A stretch of DNA of 64,000 nucleotides from Apostichopus japonicus (GCF_037975245.1 NC_092583.1:13479764-13543763); one strand, 5' to 3'. Shown: positions 29,701 through 44,700, counted from the first letter of the stretch. The notes: generated by a model from the letters alone, not told the origin. A program made the numbers and translations.

Positions 29701-32700
29701 ACAATAGATCCAAGCAGATGTAGCTGGAGATATGATCTAGTGGTCAGCAGGGAGAAAAGAATCATATAACTAACTGTAACTGGTCGACTTCCAGAGTGGG
29801 AGATATGAGGACTATTGATGTCACCTAGATTGGCAAACATTTGCCCCAGATTTCCTTGGGAGGGGGACAAAAATGAGCTATGTTGTCTATTGGGGTGTAA
29901 ATCTCTTTTAACTCTTCACTCTATGTTTGTTTTGTTGATGAACAGAAAGGTCTACTGGGTTGATCGTGTTAAAGACGTCATGGAAGTTGCTGAGCTGGAT
30001 GGCAGTCTACGTAAAACCTTACTACATGAAGGACTCTTCCAGCCACGTGGTTTGGTGGTGGATCCTCGGGAAGGGTTAGTAGTAGAAATTCTCTTTCACA
30101 CTCTGTAGCCATGATAACTAATATCAGCTTGACATTATCTGAGAGGGGGAGGATTTACTCTTTTTGGGGATTATTCTTCTGATCGCAGGTACGTCTTCTG
30201 GACAGACTTTGGACTCGATCCTTACATCGGGCGCAAAGGCATGGATGGTAAAGGAGAGACCATTGAAATTCACGGAGAGAAGATCATATTTCCTTTCGGA
30301 TTGAGTATCGATTACGTCAGTAACAAACTCTTCTGGGTCGATGCTCACCTTGATTACATTGGGTATGGATAAAACATTTTTAAGGAAGCGGAATCGCATA
30401 GAAACATGTACAAGTAACCCCCCAAACCCCAACAAAGTTGAACAACGCGCCTACGTGGGCGGGAAATATGCGGAATCGGCAGCTTTACAATTTTCTCATT
30501 AAATGTTAATGAAAAAGCAAACATTTTACTTGCCAGTCTTGCCAGTAAAACAGTTTTCTGACATTTTACTGGCCCGGGGCCAACGGGCCAGTGTTAGTGT
30601 TGAGTTTTCGTGAAAATCTGATTTTTCGCTCCAAAATCTGATTTTTTTAGGATATTCAGTCTGTTTTTTTGTGTCAAGAGGTTGGCATCTCTGCCTATGT
30701 GGAGCACTGTTGATGTTTATAGAGCATGCATGCGGGTGTTTTTTTTTGGAGAATTTCCTAACATGACACGATCGCTCACAACAGTAAAAAATTAAGTAAA
30801 AATTAAGTTAAATTATCACAACCTAAGGGTAAATAATGGAGTCCAATGTAGGTAGGTCAAATAGCAAAACTAGAATGATTTATGACAAACTTTGATTTCT
30901 TTTGCAGTTACTCTGACTTTGACGGTGAAAACTTTCATATAATTCCATCTCAAGAGGGGGAGACTTACTTTAGACCATTTGCCGTCACCGTCTTTGAGGA
31001 GTTTATTTATTGGACGGAATGGAGCGAAATGACCGTCTTCCGTTCTCATAAATTCACCGGTGAAAACAGAACCAAACTGGTCCAGTTGGATCGTCACAGA
31101 CCTTACGATGTGCACGTTTATCACTCATTGGTACAGCGTCTTGGTAAGTGCAGAAATAATCAATCTTTTTGCAGGAGTGGGGGGAGGGGTTATAAACTGT
31201 GATATTGAAGAGGAAAACTTGGAAAAAGTTTAATACCATCTTTTCAAATATTATAGTGCCTCTTTGAAAGCGTTTTACTTACTGCAGTTGATTTATGTTG
31301 TGATGGGATGTCAGCGTTTTACTTACTGCAGTTTAAATTCAACACATGTACATCTTCATTAGCTAGTTTTATAGTTGGCTTGGCACCTTGCAGGGCAGCT
31401 GCTTCTCATTATGATTGGTTCCATTGGTTGAAGGAGACAAGGGGTCGTTTAATCAACCAATAGAGAGCATCAAATCAAGAAAGATGAGCAGGAAGTTCAC
31501 TTGTGGGTTTCTGATGAAAAACAATCTTTGAGAAAAAATTAGTGATAAGAATCAGTTGGGAGAAGAAAGTGAGAGAATCAGGAAAATCTGAACCTAAAAA
31601 GGGTAAAGGTTAGCCCCCTTTCAACACCCCATCCCATGTCAAACAATGCATCCACCAAGTCCCCCCTATAAGCCCACACTAACCCCTCCCCGGTATTATC
31701 TGCCCTCTTTAGATGATGGAGATTTCTGTAACAACAAATCTGCAAACATAAAAAAAAAATTGAAAAGCATTACAAACAAGTAACAGAGAACTTTGGAGGA
31801 TGTATTCAGAATAAATTTGTGAAACTTTTGAAACCAATTGTAGTGTTTATACTATAAACACTGTGGATGCTGAGGGGGCTGCAGCTTCCTTCAGCCAGGC
31901 TGCATAGCATGAAATCTCAATTTGATACATATTGATTCAGCCTTAATTACAACGAGGGGATCTTTTTAGCTGCTGCAGCTGTTCTGTATGACATAGAGCC
32001 TTATTATAAGGAGGTAAGACTTTTTATGACATTACTGCAAGAAAGCAGCCTTGCAACTACACGGTGTGCATAGTGCTGATATCTAGTTGCTCTATATCGA
32101 CGATTAACTACATTTCTCCTCTGCAGATATTCCCAACCCTTGTGCTGGGAACAATGGTGGCTGCAGTCACCTGTGTCTCCTGTCAGAAGGAGGAGGTTAT
32201 TCGTGTGCCTGCCCGGATGGATTTGATCTCAACTTTGATGGACTATTGTGTTCACCAAATTGTGGGGCTTATCAGTTTACATGTGAAGACCATACCAAGT
32301 GCATTCCGTCTTATTTTGAATGTGATGGTACAGTAGATTGTGCAGACTCCTCGGACGAACATGAAGGCTGCTGTAAGTAAACTTAACCCACAACTGAAGA
32401 TGTGGCATATATTTTCTTATGAAATTTCATGGGACTTTAAAGTGCAAATGATATACAGTATTGTGTTAGCATTTCATATGTTGGGTAGAAGAGAGCATTT
32501 CATGAGATGTTACTTTTCATAACATTTACCCACAGTATACAGAGACATTGCATGTGATAGGACAATGTTTATCGTTCATACTGCTGGATATTTATTTTTT
32601 ATCTTGGATCTTTAGTTTTCAAAAATGCTGGATAAACAAGTCACAATGACCGTTTCTTATTTGATGGTCGTAACTTAATAGTTACCATGTACATTCTACT

Positions 32701-35700
32701 TGTCAATAGAATTTACAATTTTTTACGATAATGCTGCTTAAAGGGTTTTGTTGCCATGGCAACTTTTTGCTTTTGAACAGATCATTGGTGTGTGGTGATT
32801 GCAATGTTTTGTCTATTTGATATTGCCAGTTGCTATGGCCTTTTTGCTTATTCAGCAGATCACTTTTCCAGTGAAATTAACATACAACAATCCTGTTTCT
32901 ATTAAATGACCTTAGTTGATTTGGCAGTTTTGCTATTTAACACAACTGACAAGGGGAGAATGATGATGTTATTTCTATTTATTGATCTTTGTTGCAGCAT
33001 GGCATTTTGCTGCTGGACAGAGCTGATATGTTAAGAGCAATGTTTACATAGCATATTACTTAAGTGACCATGGCAACTAATAAATGGTGAGACTATTTCT
33101 ATGCGATGATCAGACATTACTTTCATAAACAATTCAGTTTTTCATCCATATTTTCCCCTTCACAGCTGTACCATACTGTGGTCGTGGTTTTTTCACCTGC
33201 GCGGGAGACTCCATGTGCCTCTCACCATTTCAACTCTGTAATGGAGTTTCAGAGTGTTCTGACAACAGCGATGAAAGTCAGTGTAGTGAGTCCATCATTT
33301 TTGTCAGACATTCCTATGTAGTTTCCCAGTCGGTGGATGCAGAGTTATAAAATGTCCAGTACAGTTTCCATTCTTCTATCTGATACACAGCCTCTACCAT
33401 CCATTTGAGCAATAACAGCAATGAACAGAACATACTCCAAATTAACCTTGCCATCAACAAGTGGTGAACTTTACAGTGTTTTATGCTGTGATATTTCAAA
33501 TTTTCTCATATAAAATGTATTCAAAGAAATCATTAAACCTGTTAGTTTTCAGGTTGAATATTTTTGGTCACCAAAACTTCCCAGCTTTACACTTTAAAGT
33601 TAGTAATTTTTCACATAAGTGGAAAGCAAAATATGAAAAAACTTGTGTGAAATATTTTGAGTTCTGTCTGAAATTGGAATGATATTCAAGCTACTGAGGA
33701 AATGAATTGTTATGTGCATTGATAGCAAAAAAATCATATTACTAGTCTGTTGTTTATTCTCTCAGATGGGACTATTTGTCATGATTGGGAGTTCAGATGC
33801 AGTGGAGGTACCTGTATTCCAAGCATCTTTGTTTGTGATGCCTTCAGAGACTGTGAAGATTTCTCCGATGAAGACAGCCAGTATTGCAGTGAGTACAGCT
33901 GGGGAGCCATAATTTTTAAAGGAGGGGGTGGGGCCATGATACTGGGTCGTTGATACTGACTGCCACGTAGTTGGGGGAGCTGGGGAATTCTTATTTAAAC
34001 TATAAATAGTGCAACATTGTGCTAGTTACTACCTTTCCATGTTTGTCTTCGGTTGAAAATGGGTGGGGTGAGACAGGGGAACGATCCTAATGGTTGTCAG
34101 GCAGACATAATAACATCTACACCTGACACTCAACTATTCTGCATAAGAAAGGTGCTCGAATTAAAGCTGCACAGGAGTGTTAGCTCAGTGGTTATTGCCG
34201 TTGCCTTTCATTTATAAGGCCCCGAGTTCGAATCACTCCAAGATTAATGTATGTCGTCGAGTTACAGAGTCTTTGACAATTTATAATCGTGGACGTTAAA
34301 TATGAATCTAAGAGACTGACTGCGGTCAGCTTGCAGCTTTGATAAGCCAATGATGGCTTCTTTGCGAGTTCCTGGATCTAAACTACATACATACATAGCA
34401 TTGTGTTCTCATTTCTCTCATTCTGAAATATATTTGGCAACATGCAATATAGCAAGGCCTGACATAAGAGGTGATCGGAAGGGGGGGGGGGAGGTTCCTA
34501 GGCAAGGGTCAATTAGGGGTCCAGGAAATACGGAGGTCTAAGGAAGAATTGGATCGAGAACAGGGTTATTCTCGTCTATATTCTATACCAGAAAAATTAA
34601 GATGGAAAAAAAGTAGTCCCATGGACATAATTGGCTCCCTGGGCATGACTTGGCCCTGAATACCTCTAGTAATTGTCACACATCATTGGATACCCCTCAC
34701 TGTAACAAACAGACTTTCAGGATAAAGCCTTTGACTGGTCTAGTAAACGATTGAAGTTTGCACATAATTTATAATTCTTGATTATGATTTTGATTATTAC
34801 CAGGCTATAATATTCATAACTCGTTCATGTTGTTTTTTCCCGGCAGTCCTTCTTGTAATCGACAATTGGATCAATAATATAATGTATATTTTGCCCTTAC
34901 TTTTGTTATAGCAACTGCGGAGTGCAATATTGGTTACTTCAAATGTGACAATGGTAACTGCATACCGGACACATGGGTCTGTGACCTTGACAATGATTGT
35001 GGCGACCTATCAGATGAACCACATAGGCAGTGTCGTGAGTTTCAATCTTCTCTGTTTTTGTGATAATAAAATTTTCTCTTTTTATATACTTCTTATCATC
35101 AGTTAGCAGGTTAATTGTAAATAAGCTTGTCATACCAACAATTTATCTGTTCTTTGTTATTTCTTAGTTCGACTATAGGCTTGTTATTTAATTGATTGAA
35201 TGCTTGATTGAGTAAGTGAGTGAGTGCGTGAGTGAAATAAATAACATTGATAAGTTTAGCAGTTTTATATTCAAATGTGTGAATTTTCAGTTTTTCATAT
35301 TTTCTGCATTTGATATAATATTCATCCAGAGATGCAGACTTGTCGGTCCGACTGGTTCAAGTGCGAAACCAACTACAGATGTATACCTCCATACGGCCTG
35401 TGCGATGGCTTTGACAACTGTAGAGACAACAGTGACGAAAAGGATTGTAGTAAGTTATATCTGGAACTGAAAAACATGATTATATAAACCTAAAAATCTA
35501 GGTTGAAATATGTGAAAAAAAGCACAAGAGTAATTGATCACTGAGATCATAATGATTCATTATGGTTTAAAAGATGTCAAAAGTGTCACATAGATGTTAA
35601 CACAAAATTCAGGAAATCTTTTTCTGGAATCAGGTCGCCTTCCTTTCAAATTACTGATTTTATCATTTTGAAAATGGTTGGTGGTAATCTTCCAGTGTGA

Positions 35701-38700
35701 GAAGTGGAAAATGTTACAGCATTGATGGACACTCATCATAAATTTAAGGGCACATAAATGGCCATGAGAGAAATAAGGCAGGCATTGTGTTTCCATTTTG
35801 TATATGTGTTGTACTGTGTGCATTGTAGAAACTTCATTTATAGCTTTCAATTGATGTGTATATATACCGGAAATTAATATGAAGAAGCAACCAAAAAATA
35901 GTTCAATATTTTAATAAGGCATTGAAGTATTTTTATTACGTTCATGTTTGGCCTTATTGGCCATTTCTTTCTTGGGTGAGGGGTGGTGGAGGGGTGGCCT
36001 TTCTCATTTTGAAGCCATTGGGCCTATCTGGACATGAATTGTGCATATTTGTTCTGCAGGTGGAATGACTTGTGGACCTGGTCTTTTTAAATGTGATGAT
36101 CACACCTGTTTACCTGATTGGTTAGTGTGTGACTTCAGGACACACTGTGATGACGGCTCCGATGAGAGTGAAGTTACTTGTGGAGGATTTGGTAAGTATT
36201 CTAACTGTTTTCATTGCATTTTATGCCTAAACAGATGGTAGTTGGGGAAGAGATGCTACAGTCTTTGGTCCCGGGTCAATTAAGGGGCTTGGTGATATAA
36301 TAGCCCAAGGCCATACCTGTGATCCACAAATTCACTTTACATATTGCTTTATTTAATGTGTTGTTTTTGTAGACACTCATATTGAACCAGCACCATTGGT
36401 CTTTGTCAGCTAGACCTAGTGATTTGGATGTAGCTTTGCTAGTTTACAACACTGTTGGCTTTGTTTTTGAGAAAAAGATATCTGGAGAGTTTGGCTTCTA
36501 TACTATCTAATGCTATATGTTAAAATCACAAAAAATTCCACAAAGTGCATCTTAATTATTTCCACGTCATAACGGGTCCCTCGATTATGCAACATTTATT
36601 CACACAGGTTACAGAGAATGCAGTGAAAGTGAATTCCGTTGTCCCAACGAGCTTTGCATCCCTAACTCTTGGATATGTGATGATATTGAGGACTGTGAAT
36701 CAGGGGATGACGAACCCTCCAACTGTACAGGTAAATGCTTTAACATCCATGACTTTGCTGCCGTGATACCATTGTTGATATTACTCTGAATGCTACAGTA
36801 ACTAACACATTTAATATGTATCTCAGAGATTAAAAATCTTAATTTTTATATTCTTCTAAGTGAAACTTCAGTATTTATCTCAGAAATTCTACTATGTTGG
36901 AGTGGTAATGTAGCTTGCCATTTAATTTTGACTTGAAAATAACCATGACAGGTTAAATGATGGTCAAACTTGTAGATCACACTCATTACCAGCCTCATTT
37001 TCATTCTAATCAATAAGTATATAGTTGATTATGTATCAAGAGGGGCTATCTTTTATGAATCTCATCTGTCATATGTGGTAGCCTCATATTAATCAGGTAA
37101 ACCCTATTGTTTTCACAGAAGGTCAATTGTCATTTGGGTCAAACTTTGTCAACTTTAAAATCTAAAGAAGTGAAGCTTTGATATATCTGGTACTTCTATT
37201 GGAGGATTTCTTGTCCTGAGTATCAAAAATGTTGCTTTTAGTAGAGTTCAAAGGTCATTGCATATCAAATGTGTGGAAACCTTGCAAGCATGATATCTGA
37301 AGAGCTTCTGTACCCTTCAGATATCAGAATCCTTAACATGCTACAAATTCCCTCCCAAAAACCTCAATACATTTTTTGGTTTCGATGATAATCGTAACCT
37401 TTGCAATCATGCGTGTGTGTAAGGGTGTGTGTGTGGGTGTGCGTTTGTTTGTGACGCCCAGCTTGTAAACACGATATCTCAAGAAGGGAAGCTTGGACAG
37501 TTCTCATATTTGGTACATAGGAGTACCTTATTGAGTACAAGAAGCCTATTGTTTATGGTGTAGGTCAATGGTCACTTGGGGTCACCAGGGGTCAAATAGT
37601 GAAAAGCTTGTAAACATGATATCTCAAGAAGAAAAGCTTGGATTGATTTCATTTTTAGTATGTATGTTGACCACATTAAGTACAAAAAGCCTATCGTTTT
37701 TGGTGGATGTCGAAGGTCATTTAGGGTCACCAGGGGTCAACTTGTAAAAACCTTTTCATAATATACGGTATCTCCCATCGTCCAGCCTATAAGTAGATGA
37801 CATGTGCGATTCGCCTCATAAGAATAGGAGAGCCTATTGACAATTGAAAATGATCTTATGGGCATCCGTAGATTTGAATCTGAGCTCGCAACAATATCCC
37901 CATTGACTTAAGTGTGTCGCTAGAAGTCCTGAATTGCTATGTACATAGCTACATACATCAGGGATATAAGTCTTCCGTATTTTTACGGAAATCCGGTTTT
38001 TTTTTTTTAATTCCAATAAAGTTCCACAAAATTGTTTGAATATCAAAGACACAACGCGGCAAAAATGCCTGGCCCGTTGCAGCAAGCTAACTTCAATTTT
38101 CACTCATCGATCACTCAAAATACCATTTCCAGTTTCGCATCATCGCATTGCACTGTACAACATTGTGCCATGTGAATATCGTTGCGTACGTGCGAACTTC
38201 AAATCGCTATAGCTCATTTCTGTCGTTGAAAAACCTTGCCTAATTCATGTTGATTGGACTGCTAATTAATATCTTCGTAACTGCTGGTGCTCGACATAAG
38301 TTTTGGAATTAACACTTGTGATATTTGTGAGCGGCGGAAATCTACGGGATACGCATATGAAAGTCGATATTTGTGATCGCATTCGAATGTGAGACTGTTT
38401 GTTATTCCGTAGTTCGCTGCGACGTATTCGTAACTTTGAGCTAGCCTAACATAACGATAGTGTGTAAGTAGTAAGAAATAGGGGTAGGATGTGTTAGCGC
38501 TAATACTTCTAAGCTAGCCTAACATACAGTAACGATAGTGTGTAAGTAGTCAGAGCTAGGAGTAGGATGTGTTAGGACGGCATTCACCTGGGGTCTCCGA
38601 ATAGTTTTCTGGGGGTTTTTTTGGGCTGCACTTACATCCCTGATACATATATGTGTGTTACAGTGTCTTCCAAGGCTTGCTTGGAGACCATAGATATATA

Positions 38701-41700
38701 TAAAAGTGCTAGAGCTACTGCAACACTTGTCACTCATCTGCATGGATATTTTGCTAAAGAGTTGATGTGATTTTGATGGAATAGTACACTTGAATGGCGA
38801 AGCATGCCTTCTCTAAAAATATTTGTAGATCATTAGTAGTTTTGGTTGGATGTAAGTTGCACAGGTACCACAAATTTCAAAACATTTCTTGGCCAGCTGC
38901 CAAGGAGACACTAGGTCAAGCACCTGTGAACTTTGAGATTTGCTTTCACTTCATGGAGTTGGCTGTAAGGTTGGCCTAGTTTTTCTCAGTAACTTGTGAA
39001 TCTACCATTGACAGGGTCTGACAAGGTTGATATTTTGGGACTAGTTGTCAATGGGGTAAGGGATTGTTTCAAAACATAACAGTCATGTGATCCAATGTCA
39101 ACAAAGGTCAATCAGGGGTCAAAAACTAGTATTTTTGCAATAACTTGAGAACCAAATGTCCATCAAGGCTGGGAGTTACACTATTGTAATACAATAGTAG
39201 ACCTGCATTTGGGTGACCTTTGACCTCAGGTTGACCTCCAGTGACCTGTATTAGCCTCTTTCAAGTTGATTCTTTGAAGTTTCGTGGGCATATTCCAATC
39301 TAAATTGTCCAAAGTGGACTCCTCTGCAACCTTAATGTGCGAAGTTATTAGAGTTTTGGTTTGGTTTGTAATACTTGGAGTGCGGATTCATAACATTGAA
39401 TACAAGAACCCTACTGTTTTTGATGGAGGTGTGTATAACCACGTACAGACTGACCTGTGTTAGCATGCCATAGTGTTATTGTAACAGCTAGTTCTGGTTA
39501 TACTAACAAGCAGAAGTCTAGTGCATTGAAGTCATCGAAACCTCAATGCATTTTGCATTCTGGTTTTCTTTGTTATCCTTTTAATTATAATCATCATCAT
39601 AACGGTCAAGCCTGTCTTGAGAAAGACAGTCCTCCTCAAATTCACTCGAGCATTAATTTTTTTACTTAATAGCACAAAATATACCAACAACTGGCATCAG
39701 GAGTCATCCTTGAGTGAAAATAATTCATTGACCAGCCACCATATGATTGTATTAAACCACAAGTGCTGCTATAGCCAGCACTACCCTCCTGTGTGAAGTC
39801 AAATTTGGCTTGACCAACGAAATAGTACAGTGTGTTTCATCATGAATTTGTGCAATGGAGCGTTCAGTATGACTAGCATTACAAACTCGGGTAGATATTA
39901 AATCTCCACAAACAGGGGACTCCGGTGGTATCGGTTATAGGCAGGAAAGATCATAGTGATCATTTTTAATATTTTATAAATTTTAATAACAGTGAAGTGA
40001 ATGATGAGCCGCCACCCGCCCTAGATCAACAAGTAACTTTCTTCATTCACTCCCCCCCCCCCCTCCTAAAACTGCCATGACTGTGTAGTTTAACCTTTTA
40101 ATTCCTCTTCTCTCCTCAGACCACACCTGTGAAGAAGACTATTACCAATGCTCATCGTCAGGATTATGCATTTCTAATGACCTTCTGTGCGACGGTGTAC
40201 CTGATTGTGTAGATTATGACGATGAACTAAATTGTGGTAAAATTCTTCCTAAATTATCCACCAAAATCTTCCTCTAACATCAGTTCCTAATAGCTAGAGG
40301 GAGAAGGGTACAGGAAGAAAAAGTTAGTTCTTGTTAGAGCTTAGAGTTAGAGCTTGTATGATGTTGTTAAAAAAAATTTATAACAATACAAGTGTTAACA
40401 AAACTGACTCTATTTAAAAATGGAGATAAACATTTGGTTTTGCCCATTTACACCACAAATTAAGGCTTGCTACACACTAGTTCTTCATCCTATTTTTATA
40501 CCTCCTCTTAATTCTTAGCATCCTCTTCAAGCATATCACTGCCAGAAACTTTTCTGTGATATCATTCCCAGCATTGTACCAAACATCCTATCCAAACTTG
40601 TGAAAGAATGTATAAATTATTATACATTATTATATATTACAGATCAGATACATTAGTATTGCCTCCAATATGTTCTTATCAGAAAATTGTCACCTGGATC
40701 AAGTTTTTAGCTCATACCAGCGTGTGAGCTATTGTTACAGTGCGGCGTCTATCATTCTATCACTCTATCCGTCAACAATTGGTAAAACCGACCCACTCGC
40801 ACAGTGTTTAATGGAATTTCATGAAACTTGGACACAAAGACCATTGGGTATAGGGCCATCAGAAATGGTCCGAAATTTGGGGTCAAAGGTCACCTGTGGG
40901 CCGTAATGGGCCATTTTTGTCACCTGGATCAAGTTTTTAGCTCATACCAGCATGCTGGTGTGAGCTATTATTACAGTGCGGCGATAACATTTGGACAGCT
41001 GAGTTTCTCTGCAGCATTAATGTTTTATAAATGATTAATATCTATGGTAGGATAATTTAAAAAATCAATATACAGGCCAATATGTTCAGCTGTTGGTATT
41101 TGTTTGTATTGTTTTACACCTGCACATTATGCAACTGTCCACTTTAACAGACAAGTTGACTATTCATGAAATAAAAGTTGACTATTCATGAAATAGTAGT
41201 TGACTATTCACGAAATAATAGTTGACTATTCATGAAATAATATTTGACTATTCATGAAATAATGAAACACACACTATAACAGTAACTCATAAGATCTGAC
41301 TTTTCAGGATTTATCAGTGGTCAGTCACATTCTTACATCTTTGCAGCACCTCGATATCCTGGAGATCATTTCTGCCTGAGGACTCAATTTACTTGCAATA
41401 ATACGCTGTGTATCTCCATCTCATTTACCTGCGACGGATACAACCATTGTAAAGATAACAGTGATGAAGATGAAAGCCTATGTGGTAGTAAGTTTGTTCA
41501 AAATTATACCAAGTTTGAGAAGTTTGGATGAAAAAGGGAGGTGGCATTTAGATCAAAGTCATGTTGGCATGTACGTTCTTTATAGCCATATGCTCCATAC
41601 GTAGGGTGAAATAATCTGTGCTGTGAAGTTTCACACAGTATATAAGCATTACAGTCCACAAAACTAATTTTAATGCGTTGCTGGTCCACCGAGAGAATCT

Positions 41701-44700
41701 CTATTCTTTGACGTCGATTCGATCACTGCTGCGAGGGATGCTGCAGCTTTATTTTGTTATTCTTTTTGACACATTGCTTTAAGAGAACACGATGCTACCT
41801 TTTTGCTGCTTTTGTTTATTAGACTGCGATCACACCAACCTTTTCAAGTGCGATAACGGCCAGTGTATTCCTGAGTGGGAAAAATGCGACGGGTACCCTG
41901 ACTGTGATGATGAGAGTGATGAAACTGATTCCATTTGTAAGTAAATTAGAAAAAGTTACATATTTCTTCTTATTCTTTCCTATTTTATTTATTTATTTTT
42001 TGGTTTTTGGCAAGACTGATATTAATGAACCTGCACTATTTAATCCAAGTGAGAATTTTTCCACTACTATAGGGTAACATACTCCCATCGACTTTATAGG
42101 CTTTAAATTTTCAAAATAGTACAGCTCTAAAGACTTGTGAAAGTTACTTTTCAGAGTTACTCATCACTGGCTAGTTACTCCATACCTATCTACAGCACCA
42201 TCAGGGATGTAAGTCTTCCGTATTTTTACGGAAATCCGGTTTTGTTTAATTCCAATAAAGTTCCACAAAATTGTTCGAATATCAAAGACACAACGCGGCA
42301 AAAATGCCTGGCCCGTTGCAGCAAGCTAACTTTTCTCATCGATCAATCAAAATACCATTCCTGTTTCGCATCATCGCATTGCACTGTACAACATTGTGCC
42401 ATGTGAATATCGTTGCGTACGTGCGAACTTCAAATCGCCATAGCTCATTTCTGACGGTGAAAAACCTTGCCTAATTCACGTTGATTGGACTGCTAATTAA
42501 TATCTTCGTAACTGCTGGTGCTCGACATAACTTTCGGAATTAACACTTGTGATATTTGTGAGCAGCGGAAATCTACGGGATACGCATATGAAAGTCGATA
42601 TTTGTGATCGCATTCGAATGTGAGACTGTTTTTTATTCCGTAGTTCGCTGCGACGTATTCGTAACTTTGAGCTAGCCTAACATAACGATAGTGTGTAAGT
42701 AGTAAGAACTAGGGGTAAGATGTGTTAGCGCTAATACTTCTGAGCTAGCCTAACATAACAATAGTGTGTAAGTAGTCAGAGCTAGGAGTAGGATGTGTTA
42801 GGACGGCATTCACCCGGGGTCTCCGAATAGTTTTCCGGGTTTTTTTTGGGGCTGCACTTACATCCCTGCACCATACATATTGATTTTTCTCTTAATATCA
42901 TCATATTTTGTAGGTGCCCTTCAAAGTCATTTTCCCATAACCCACAACTATTAAAGACCCAAAGACTTGGCCTTCCTTTCTTCAACTAAATATTGTCAGC
43001 CTATCCCTATTCAATGACTTCTCTGCAGTTGTGGGAGTACCAGTCTGAAACCACAATTGCTAATGTGCATTTCGTATTTTATGTTGCATTTTTTATTTTA
43101 ATGTTTTATGTATAGATCTCTGACTATCATTTGATAGTCTTTGTTTCACTAGATTGATATTAGAGAGTACTGTAACTAACAAAAAATTCCTCATCTGGAA
43201 CAGCTATAGATATACTCTTAGCAAACATGTCAAAAGTATGAGGCTGAAATGGCTGCAGCATTAATGTAGACAGGCCACAGGGAGGAGACATATTCTTATG
43301 TGCTCCCCCATTCCACACAGTATGGACTGCTGATCTGCCTGATGATTGCATTTGTCTGATATTCATTCAGCCTTGCTGCATTGAGATTTTCCAGCTGTTG
43401 CAGCTCATTTTGAAACAGTTCCTACCTCCTTTAATGTACACGCTTGTGTTTGAGAATGGTAACTTTCAAATCCGATGTTCTTGCTTTTCAGGTTTTGCAA
43501 CCTGCGAAGAAGGACAATTTCTCTGTGAGACCACCAACGAATGCATTCCAGTCGAATTTGTGTGTGATAGATATAATGACTGTGGGGATGATGAAAACGA
43601 ATTTTGTCGTAAGTTTTCTTCTTTTTCTTTCTGTTTGTTGTACAATTTGAAGACATGCTGGTACACGACAACCACATTTTTAAAAAGCAGCTTAATGTGT
43701 TACCATGGTAACATCTCACCGTCATTGAACAATTACACTTGTTACATTATGGTCTGATATTTGAATATGCAAGAGTCTATATATTTAATGAAAACATTAG
43801 AATTACTACTAATATAAACCTGCATATTCTATAGTGATTTCAATTCAATCACTTTGTTTGATCTTTTTTCACGGGGGGGGGGGGTATTCTTAGAATTATT
43901 TGTCATTCAACGTTTATTATCCAATGATATTATGATTTGGACTAATTTAATAGTTATGTTCTGCTAACTCAGAGCACATATCCCCATACAAATACACTGT
44001 TTTATAGTCAACGTAGATATAAAATTGCTTTGCTGATAAACAGGTCATGATATCAGCCTTCAAGTTATCTTTTGTATGGGTTTCAGAAGCACAACCCTGA
44101 AAATGGTCATCTCTCTAAGAGAAAAATCTTTTACTATCTGATCATCCATGTGTCTACCAGCTAAATACCACCAAGAGAAAAATGATTAACAATTTTTTGA
44201 AAAATTGGTTTTCTTTCCTCACAGCCTATGGTAGAGTCACATGTAGTAACACAAGTTGCATAGAGGAATGTAACGAAGTCCCTTCTGGTAGTTACTCTAT
44301 CTGCTCCTGTAGAGACGGCTTCAGACCTAACAAAGTACCTCACCTGTCAGGTCTGAGGAGTTGCGAAGGTGAGTGCAGAGAGTTAGCAGATACTGGATAG
44401 CAAGATGCCAACATTCACCTGTTAATACATAACATTAATATTACTCTACCTTAATACCACCATCCACAAACTATCGGGCGCGATCCAGAAAAGTGGCTCG
44501 TAAACACCATTTCGGTGGGTCACTGAATTTTCCACGTCTGAAAAATTTATCCAGTTGGAGGTGACTTTCTGACGAATATCAGGCTTTTATTTTATTTTAG
44601 TTGTTTTTATTTATCATTAAAAAAAAGATTTGATAACATTAACTCCAGTCCAATCTTGTTTTCAATGCATTCTGGGCATCAATTCTAAGGAGTGGGGATC

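Noticed and set aside
34174-34240. Functional tRNA gene
   Set aside because: The anticodon loop is eight bases, the D arm does not pair well, and a SINE body and tail follow.
40670-40906. 78-residue open frame in intron 39
   Set aside because: Part of a dispersed repeat with a second copy 230 bp away; no family signature.
26690-41264. CRISPR-like short regular repeats (26.7 kb, 41.2 kb)
   Set aside because: Repeats are contiguous minisatellites without unique spacers in a eukaryotic intron.
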